A DNA stretch of 45,373 bases from Candidatus Parvarchaeota archaeon UBA446 (lineage in GTDB: Archaea > Nanobdellota > Nanobdellia > Parvarchaeales > Parvarchaeaceae). Below, piece after piece: positions 40,347 through 45,373 of this stretch. The position numbers and the translations under genes are program-made. The notes under the pieces were generated by a model. That model did not search any database and was not told where the DNA came from. It worked only from the letters and a program-made list of their open reading frames with translations. How positions within the stretch are numbered: position 1 is the first letter of the stretch; each line of letters starts with the position of its first letter. The stretch spans positions 1-45,373 of the forward strand of contig DARG01000030.1 in the NCBI GenBank assembly GCA_002503215.1. The letters are read 5' to 3'.

Positions 40347-40870
40347 TTAATGCCTAAATGGCATCGCAGCATTTGATATAGCATAAATATCATCAGTATC
40401 GCGCAGTTTTGTTAACACTGTCTTAAACATAAATGCTCCCTTAAATTGTTTTTCTTCGATACTAAGTAATTCCATGACGTGGCCTATAAGTTCTACCGAA
40501 TATTGCCCGTAAGTATTAAGAGGTTCAAATTTCTTGAGATTTTCTAGATTAGTATATTTCAATTCGCATTTTTGCTGCTCTGCCTTTGTTTTGAAAGGTT
40601 GTACTTTATCATATACCTCTATCAAATATTTTATAAATTCAAGTGTGAGTTCTTTGTTATGTTCTTTTTTGATAAGCAAATCAATAACCCAATTAATATG
40701 TTTTGGAGTCCTTGGAGTAGCTTTGGTATACTTGTCTATATACATAACTTTAATGTCTAAGTCTGGATTTGTGCCACGTGTTCCTTGAAATACACCAATT
40801 ATTTCATTACCGTAAGCTTGAAATCTTTAAATGAAAAAACTTCTGGCTTATTTTTAGGTTTCCAACGCAT
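40347..40870 (-). pseudogene. Frameshifted unknown gene, possible companion nuclease of the D12 methylase
   Basis: Two minus-strand frames join into one protein of about 174 residues. The ATG at 40870 opens MRWKPKNKPEVFSFKD. At 40821-40823 the frame changes, and the continuation FQAYGNEIIGVFQGTRG runs without a stop into the 132-codon frame that ends at 40347. One extra A in the AAA run (T on the coding strand) would restore a single frame. The downstream part has GTNPDLDIKVMYI and RTPKHINWVIDLLIKKEHN. I do not recognise the family. The tail-to-tail position next to the methylase makes a restriction-type partner plausible. Inactivation, polymorphism or an assembly error would all look like this. 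Confidence 0.65.
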
Positions 40871-41070
40871 ATTTATAATTGACATAGATTGGATAAAAAG
40901 ATTTATTTCCGAATTTTTGGCCTTTTCTAAACTTTCAAACTGGTTAATACCGACTATTTACAAAACTTATTTAACCCATTATAACCAGCCAGACTTAGAT
41001 TAATAGATTATAAATTTATTTGGTGGGCTCTATAATCAAAAAGATCTTACATATAAAAGGAGAATTTCTC

Positions 41071-41394
41071 TTATTTCTTCTTGTATTTATCAATATTTAT
41101 TTTGCAGCTTAGTCTTTCATCATATCCATGCGGATAATCCAAAAGTGTAACCTTTTCACCATTTACCTTGCAAGTGTAAGCATAGAAATCTATACTGCCA
41201 GACCATCCTGGATACTGCCTTTTGTCTACCTTAACAAGGCCTTTAGAATTCAAAATAAACCTCTGTCTTATTGTTAAATTCAGCTTCTCGAATTCGTTAG
41301 TATATACATTGTAAGCTAACGGCTCTTTTTTATCTTTTAAGTCATTAACTATTAGCTCTAAACCTGAATCGTATCTTTCAGCCTTAAAAACCAT
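41071..41394 (-). CDS. Small protein of unknown family, copy 1 (paralogue at 43402)
   Basis: This 107-residue protein is taken from the ATG at 41394, because the paralogue also starts there; a TTG at 41412 would add six residues. It is soluble and beta-rich. GLVKVDKRQYPGWSG and KVTLLDYPHG align with GFVKADERIYSGWSK and KVFLMDYLHG in the 99-residue protein 2.3 kb away. I know no function. A 17-bp block identical to that of the paralogue lies 17 bases upstream of the ATG and contains the box A. Confidence 0.7.
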   Translation of the reverse strand: MVFKAERYDSGLELIVNDLKDKKEPLAYNVYTNEFEKLNLTIRQRFILNSKGLVKVDKRQYPGWSGSIDFYAYTCKVNGEKVTLLDYPHGYDERLSCKINIDKYKKK

Positions 41395-41411
41395 ATAATT
41401 TTGAGAATACA

Positions 41412-41428
41412 ACTAGTATTTAAGCTTT
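41412..41428 (-). promoter_or_regulatory. Promoter block shared with 43719-43735
   Basis: ACTAGTATTTAAGCTTT (plus strand) is identical at both sites and ends 17 bases from each ATG. On the coding strand it contains the box A CTTAAATAC about 25 bp before the start, so both genes should give leaderless messages with the same promoter strength. Confidence 0.6.
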
Positions 41429-41563
41429 ATTTTGGCCTAAATGACTATTTACAAGCCATCACTTTATTTTTTAATCCTTTAACAACATTTGATAAGTAAA
41501 ATGACAATGTAGAAGGTTTACTAAGATAAAAAACATTAATAAATTTATTGTATATAACAAAAT

Positions 41564-42610
41564 ATGAAAGCGGCAATATTCAACGGAAAGGGAAACGTAA
41601 AACTTGGAGAGAGGCCTGACCCTAAAATCCAACTTCAAACAGATGCTATAGTAAGGGTAGTAAGATCCTGTGTGTGCGGCTCAGACTTGTGGTATTACCG
41701 CGGTTTATCTTCTCATGCTTCCGGCCCTATTGGACATGAATTTATCGGTATTGTAAAAGAAATTGGTGAAAACGTAAAAAATTTGGAAAAGGGAGATTTT
41801 ATCATATCTCCGTTTACATTCAACGACGGCTCATGTCCAAACTGTGTAAGAGGATGGACGGGCAACTGCGAGCACGGCGGATCCTTTGGAAACAATGGAA
41901 TAGACGGCGGACAAGGAGAATTTGTCAGAGTTCCTTTTGCAGATACAACATTAGTAAAAGTAAATGGTAGAGATTTTTCGGAAGAAAAACTCAAATCGCT
42001 GCTTACTCTTTCAGATGTTCTTTGTACAGGATATCATGCCGCTGTAAGTGCCAATGTAACGAAAGGCAGCACTGTGGTTGTAGTCGGAGATGGTGCCGTA
42101 GGCTTATGCGGAGTAATATCTTCTAAAAGGCTTGGAGCAAATAGAATCATAGTAATGAGCAGGAACCCTTCAAGACAAAGATTGGCAAAGGAGTTTGGCG
42201 CTACTGATATAATAGAAGAACGCGGACCTGAGGCAGTTAAAAAAGTCATGGAATTTACACATGGTGAAGGAGCTGATGCCACATTGGAATGTGTAGGAAC
42301 ATATGAATCTATGAATGCTGCATTCGGTTCTGCAAGAGTGGGTTCCATCGTAGGCTCTGTTGGAGTTCCTCACGGTGTAGAAGTACCTATAAACAATGTC
42401 ATATTCAAAAACGTTGGTTTAAGAGGAGGAATTGCTCCTGCAAGACACTACATACCGGAACTTATTGATGATGTAATTAATGGAAAGATAAACTCGGGTA
42501 AGGTATTTGATTTTCAGACAGATCTTAATGGGATAGAAGAGGCATATAAAGTTATGGATGAAAGAAAGGCAATAAAATCTTATATAATTGTAAGTGATTT
42601 ACAGCAATGA
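41564..42610 (+). CDS. Zinc-dependent alcohol dehydrogenase (MDR family)
   Basis: This 348-residue medium-chain dehydrogenase has catalytic-zinc ligands Cys38 (CVCGSD) and His58-Glu59 (GHEF), a second zinc lobe with Cys91, Cys94 and Cys102 (CPNCVRGWTGNC), and the nucleotide-binding VVVVGDGAVGLCG (171-183). The lobe has three cysteines rather than the classical four, as in a known subfamily with the DGxCxxCxxG pattern. Substrate and cofactor (NAD or NADP) are unknown. It has its own promoter and no operon partner. Confidence 0.9.
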   Translation: MKAAIFNGKGNVKLGERPDPKIQLQTDAIVRVVRSCVCGSDLWYYRGLSSHASGPIGHEFIGIVKEIGENVKNLEKGDFIISPFTFNDGSCPNCVRGWTGNCEHGGSFGNNGIDGGQGEFVRVPFADTTLVKVNGRDFSEEKLKSLLTLSDVLCTGYHAAVSANVTKGSTVVVVGDGAVGLCGVISSKRLGANRIIVMSRNPSRQRLAKEFGATDIIEERGPEAVKKVMEFTHGEGADATLECVGTYESMNAAFGSARVGSIVGSVGVPHGVEVPINNVIFKNVGLRGGIAPARHYIPELIDDVINGKINSGKVFDFQTDLNGIEEAYKVMDERKAIKSYIIVSDLQQ

Positions 42611-42664
42611 ATGATATATTCTAAATTATCTAAAATATAAATAATGCAAAAATTATTAAATTAA

Positions 42665-43015
42665 ATGGTTGAAATAAAATTTAACGACGATTCTTTTGAG
42701 ATAGATCTACACGGTTTGGAAGAGCTTGGAGCAATGAAGAGAAAATTAGTAATTCCGTATGCAAACATAGATGAGGTTGATGAAAACGCAGAAAAGGTTC
42801 AAAGATATTTAAAGGTCGCAGGTGCCAGTTTGGGTGTAAATAATAATCTATATGGTAGATTCACGACCAATTATGGCCTGGGCTTTTTCGTCGTAAAAAA
42901 CAGAGAAAATGCTTTTGCTATGCATCTAAAGAATGAAACTTACAAAGTCGTTGTTCTTGAAGTGGCAGACAAAAATGAAGTAATAAAAACCTTAAAATCG
43001 CACATAAACAAATGA
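42665..43015 (+). CDS. Small PH-like domain protein
   Basis: This 116-residue protein looks like a single bacterial/archaeal PH-like domain: beta strands with IDLHGLEELGAMKRKLVIPYANIDEV, then GLGFFVVKNRENAFAMHL and VVVLEVADKNEVIKTLKSHI as the final strand and helix. Such proteins appear in many genomes without known function. It has no membrane helix. It follows the alcohol dehydrogenase after 54 bp. Confidence 0.65.
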   Translation: MVEIKFNDDSFEIDLHGLEELGAMKRKLVIPYANIDEVDENAEKVQRYLKVAGASLGVNNNLYGRFTTNYGLGFFVVKNRENAFAMHLKNETYKVVVLEVADKNEVIKTLKSHINK

Positions 43016-43101
43016 TTTCTGATAAATAGGTATTTGTGATGTAGATTACCCAACTCTACAATAAGATAAAACATAAATAATATAAAGAGTATTACTATAA
43101 A

Positions 43102-43405
43102 ATGCAAAAGGGCCATACACAAGAAAAGAGAATAAATGTAGAAGCGGAGCCAGGAAAAGAATTTGTATTTAGATTAAGAGATGGAAAAGAAGTCGGAAGG
43201 GCCGGAAACATAAACGGCTTTGAAAGTCTCGTTAGAGTCTTGCCTATAGAATCTTTGGAATATCACAGTAAAGAAAAGCATTTTTCGCCTTGGTTAATAT
43301 ATATTAAACAGGAAAAAACTAGGAAAGGCGTTGGATTCTATTGATTACGATGGAGAGATGTTAAGACAAGAAATACTAAAAACTATAAAAAAATATAAAA
43401 ATTAG
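43102..43405 (+). pseudogene. Frameshifted gene, DUF5752-like small protein
   Basis: The first frame gives 80 residues (FVFRLRDGKEVGRAGNINGF, then LPIESLEYHSKEKHFSPWL) and stops at 43344. A second frame continues from the same place with YILNRKKLGKALDSI and ends KTIKKYKN at 43405, which fits as the missing C-terminus. Two bases, one more TA in the AATATATATT run near 43296-43305, would join them into a protein of about 101 residues. The phrase pattern (charged sheet with DG, then a YH motif and xFxxWL) resembles DUF5752-type small proteins; that family is from memory. The TA run makes slippage or an assembly error plausible. Confidence 0.6.
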
Positions 43406-43701
43406 AGCATGCAGTCAAGTCTGCCTTTGCCATGAAGATAATCCATAAGAAATACCTTTTCGTCCTTTACATTCGAAGAATAAACATAAAAAGGAGTTTT
43501 TTTAGACCAACCACTGTAAATTCGTTCATCGGCCTTAACGAACCCTTTATATTTTAATTTTAACGACTTGTAAAGACCAAGGCGGATTTCTTCGATCTCT
43601 TTCGTTTTTACGTTGTAGGCCTTAACTTTTCCATCCTCGAGCTTGGTTTTGCCTACCAAGTTTTCCAAACCCGAATTATACATTTCCCTTATTTGTACCA
43701 T
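43402..43701 (-). CDS. Small protein of unknown family, copy 2 (paralogue at 41071)
   Basis: This 99-residue protein shares about 60 aligned residues with the 107-residue copy (GFVKADERIYSGW and KVFLMDYLHG), plus the N-terminal MYNSGLE phrase. It is soluble, beta-rich and without cysteine motifs; function is unknown. It lies just downstream of cdc6 on the same strand but has its own box A in the 33-bp gap. Its stop overlaps the end of the frameshifted gene on the opposite strand. Confidence 0.7.
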   Translation of the reverse strand: MVQIREMYNSGLENLVGKTKLEDGKVKAYNVKTKEIEEIRLGLYKSLKLKYKGFVKADERIYSGWSKKTPFYVYSSNVKDEKVFLMDYLHGKGRLDCML

Positions 43702-43718
43702 ATTAACTACTGAATGGT

Positions 43719-43735
43719 ACTAGTATTTAAGCTTT
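43719..43735 (-). promoter_or_regulatory. Promoter block shared with 41412-41428
   Basis: The same 17 bp as at 41412 lie 17 bases before this gene's ATG. The block touches the last base of the cdc6 stop codon, so the promoter fills the space between the two genes. Confidence 0.6.
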
Positions 43736-44994
43736 TAGTTCAGTTCATCTTTTATTATGTTTTCAGCCTTGTTTATTATTGAAACAGAAAATGCAATGTT
43801 CAATTCTCTTGTCCTTCCATACCTTCCGTGGCTTTTTATCCGTGACATAACTAAAGAATTGTAGTCCATATCTGCTATGAGATCCGAAACTCTCCTGAAA
43901 GTAAGCTTTTTCAACCCAAATTTGTCTGAAAGCTTTAGATATGCATCATACACTTCTCCACTATAAACCTTTCCCATCCTTTTAGTTCTAGCAACCGATA
44001 TTATTGAAAGAAGAACGCACTTGCTCTGTTTTGTCATGGATTTTATCATACCTTCTGTAATATTTTGTTCCAGTGATTCTGCTGCCGAATCTAGGCTTTC
44101 TTCGGTTATGGAGGATAAACCTAATTGTTGGGTTGTTTCTCCTGCGACTTTCAAAAGATCCAAGGCCTTTCTTATATCTCCATGTTCCTGGGCAACGATT
44201 GCGGCGGATTTTCGTAAGACTCCATCACTTATAGCATTATCATAGAAAGCCTCGTTGGAACGCACTTTAAGAATATCATATATCTCATCTGCATTGTAAG
44301 GTTTGAATATTATCTCTACGGGATTCAAAGAACTCCTTACTCTCTGGTCTAAAGATGCTTTCAAATCTATATTGTTTGATATGCCTATTATGGATATTTT
44401 AGCGTGTTTTAAAGATTCGTTAAGCCTTAGAAGACTGTATAGTACGCCGTCCCCAGCATGCTGTATTAATTTCTCAATCTCATCCAATATCAGTATAAGA
44501 TACTTATTTTCCGCATCTAATATTTTAACCAGCCTTTTGTAGAGACTGTTTACGGACAGGCCGCTTTCGGGTACGTTGATGTTAAATACACCACACAAAT
44601 TAGAGATAAGTCTGTACTCAGTGTTGTTGTTCTCTAACCTGCAGTTTATGTATACAGGGAGTACGTTTACTTTTTTTTCTTCCGCTGCGCTTGCCAGGTT
44701 TTTACCGACGTACTTTGTAACTAAAGATTTGCCTGTTCCTGAAAATCCATATACTAACACGTTTGATATCCTTTCAAACAACAAACTCGGTGCAACTATT
44801 TTAGATAACATTACTATTTCGTTGTTTCTATGAGTTATTTCATCTGGGACAAACGCAGATGAAAGTGCTTCTTTGTTCTTAAATATCCTTTTGCTTGTGA
44901 GAAACTCTTCAAATATCGATTTTGGATCCAATGTTTTATTTTGTGATTCTTTTGACTTTACATAAAAATCAGAATTTTGGTTATTTGGTTCCAT
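43735..44994 (-). CDS. cdc6: Orc1/Cdc6 replication initiator
   Basis: This 419-residue AAA+ initiator binds origin DNA and loads the MCM helicase. Walker A is GFSGTGKS (83-90), Walker B LILILDEIE (166-174) with Asp171-Glu172, and the sensor 1 region IIGISNNIDLKASLDQRVRSSL. The winged-helix domain fills the last 90 residues (SGEVYDAYLKLSDKFGLKKL, ending INKAENIIKDELN). An acidic, Asn-rich start precedes the AAA+ part. The box A is at 45018-45033 on the complement. ORB-like repeats lie just upstream, as expected for an initiator next to its origin. Confidence 0.96.
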   Translation of the reverse strand: MEPNNQNSDFYVKSKESQNKTLDPKSIFEEFLTSKRIFKNKEALSSAFVPDEITHRNNEIVMLSKIVAPSLLFERISNVLVYGFSGTGKSLVTKYVGKNLASAAEEKKVNVLPVYINCRLENNNTEYRLISNLCGVFNINVPESGLSVNSLYKRLVKILDAENKYLILILDEIEKLIQHAGDGVLYSLLRLNESLKHAKISIIGISNNIDLKASLDQRVRSSLNPVEIIFKPYNADEIYDILKVRSNEAFYDNAISDGVLRKSAAIVAQEHGDIRKALDLLKVAGETTQQLGLSSITEESLDSAAESLEQNITEGMIKSMTKQSKCVLLSIISVARTKRMGKVYSGEVYDAYLKLSDKFGLKKLTFRRVSDLIADMDYNSLVMSRIKSHGRYGRTRELNIAFSVSIINKAENIIKDELN

Positions 44995-45091
44995 AATAAC
45001 TAAATAAGAATGTATTTTTACATTTAAATACTATCTCTAAATCTAGTTATATAACTCTATTTATATAATTGAATTTAACTAAATAGACAGA

Positions 45092-45115
45092 GAGACCTAC
45101 ACTTCTTATGGAAAA
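45092..45115 (-). repeat. ORB-like element 1 (inverted)
   Basis: On the minus strand it reads TTTTCCATAAGAAGTGTAGG followed by TCTC. It aligns with element 4 at TTTCCA, GAA and the AGG.TCTC end. It faces the three other elements across the AT-rich tract. Confidence 0.6.
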
Positions 45116-45160
45116 TTATTAAAATTAAAATTGTTTATTTTTATTTTTAATTATTCCTTA

Positions 45161-45181
45161 TTCTATATTCTATATTCTATA
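45161..45181 (+). repeat. Three tandem TTCTATA repeats in the origin AT tract
   Basis: Three perfect 7-bp copies of TTCTATA lie inside the AT-rich stretch between the inverted and direct ORB-like elements, where DNA unwinding is expected. Confidence 0.7.
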
Positions 45182-45207
45182 TAGAACTATAATAAATATA
45201 ATAAATA

Positions 45208-45230
45208 GGTTCCATAGGAAATATACCTCT
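45208..45230 (+). repeat. ORB-like element 2
   Basis: GGTTCCATAGGAAATATACC followed by TCT aligns with the TTCCAxxxGAAATA core of element 4. The distal part differs from the G-rich end of the classical box, so it is a weaker copy. Confidence 0.55.
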
Positions 45231-45254
45231 ATTCCATAAGAAATAAATAATAGC
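45231..45254 (+). repeat. ORB-like element 3
   Basis: ATTCCATAAGAAATAAATAA is directly joined to element 2 and keeps the TTCCAxxxGAAATAA core without the G-rich end. Probably a mini-ORB. Confidence 0.5.
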
Positions 45255-45290
45255 TAAAAGTGGATAAAACACAGCGATCGTTCAAATATA

Positions 45291-45317
45291 ACTTTCCACT
45301 GGAAATAAAGGTGTCTC
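45291..45317 (+). repeat. ORB-like element 4 (best match)
   Basis: ACTTTCCACTGGAAATAAAG followed by GTGTCTC is very close to the archaeal origin recognition box as I remember it (TTTCCACTGGAAACAAAGGGG type): the dyad TTTCCA...TGGAAA plus the downstream AAAGG. It is the strongest sign that this end is the origin. Confidence 0.75.
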
Positions 45318-45373
45318 TTCTAATAATATTTGAAAATTTTTTATTTATAGTAAAATTATAGAAAGATTTAAAT

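Larger units (their letters stand above)
44995..45373. other. Probable replication origin (oriC) upstream of cdc6
   Basis: This 379-bp non-coding end of the window is extremely AT-rich and contains four ORB-like elements, one of them inverted relative to the others, a tandem TTCTATA triplet, a palindrome AGTTATATAACT (45045-45056) and the cdc6 promoter. This matches the archaeal layout of Orc1/Cdc6 beside its origin. The AT-rich tract 45110-45207 between the inverted and direct ORBs is the likely unwinding element. The origin may extend past the right edge. Confidence 0.8.

Noticed and set aside
40785..41003. A 72-codon plus-strand frame opposite the frameshifted gene
   Set aside because: The opposite strand reads as a coherent protein once one base is restored, so this frame is its shadow.
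45161..45181. TTCTATA tandem copies considered as a CRISPR-like or satellite array
   Set aside because: Only three 7-bp units without spacers, inside an origin AT tract.

Overview
The window reads as chromosome of a small-genome, AT-rich, acidophilic archaeon. The evidence is eukaryote/archaeal-type ribosomal proteins (S27e, L44e), an Orc1/Cdc6 initiator beside ORB-like repeats, archaeal promoters (box A about 25 bp from the start codon, often leaderless), class III prepilin signal peptides, an archaeal ATP-dependent DNA ligase and a secreted acid protease of the sedolisin (S53) family. Small genes packed beside a near-complete oxidative TCA set suggest an ARMAN-type lineage (Parvarchaeum-like DPANN). 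That placement is inference from gene content, not from a search.

Layout. 1-682: N-terminus of a pilin-like gene running off the left edge, then the rpl44e-rps27e operon. 769-7541: secreted sedolisin, type IV pilus/secretion ATPase and a double-domain TadC-like platform protein. 7590-10204: DNA ligase and agmatinase-family gene, divergent from 10242-13619: succinate dehydrogenase A, B, a five-helix cytochrome-like anchor and a small membrane protein. 13698-14900: MFS transporter. 14994-20326: operon of thioredoxin, 2-oxoacid:ferredoxin oxidoreductase alpha and beta (beta interrupted by an intein exactly at its CPGC motif) and citrate synthase. 20505-21956: pilin-headed adhesin. 22225-24193: succinyl-CoA synthetase. 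24308-26741: tandem cation/proton antiporters. 26887-29341: class II fumarase/aspartase and an adenylate-kinase-like/deoxyribosyltransferase-like fusion.

29477-33215 is the least explained stretch. Two paralogous helical-repeat proteins, the second with an extra C-terminal domain, flank two unrecognised genes on the other strand. 33320-38039 holds a PAP2 phosphatase, a solo Cas4-like nuclease, SufS-SufU, a ferritin-like/VIT1 iron transporter and an unknown. 38178-40870 is a DNA-modification patch: two methyltransferases, a tiny zinc ribbon and a frameshifted gene that may be a companion nuclease. 41071-43701 holds two copies of an unknown small family under an identical promoter, a zinc alcohol dehydrogenase, a PH-like protein and a second frameshifted gene. 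43735-45373 is Orc1/Cdc6 and a probable replication origin.

How the genes work together. Citrate synthase, 2-oxoacid oxidoreductase, succinyl-CoA synthetase, succinate dehydrogenase and probably fumarase would form much of an oxidative TCA cycle feeding ferredoxin and quinone. Aconitase, isocitrate and malate dehydrogenases are not in the window. Pilus motor genes, pilin-type adhesins and the secreted protease suggest a surface-active lifestyle. SufS/SufU and the ferritin/VIT protein would serve the Fe-S enzymes and iron balance.
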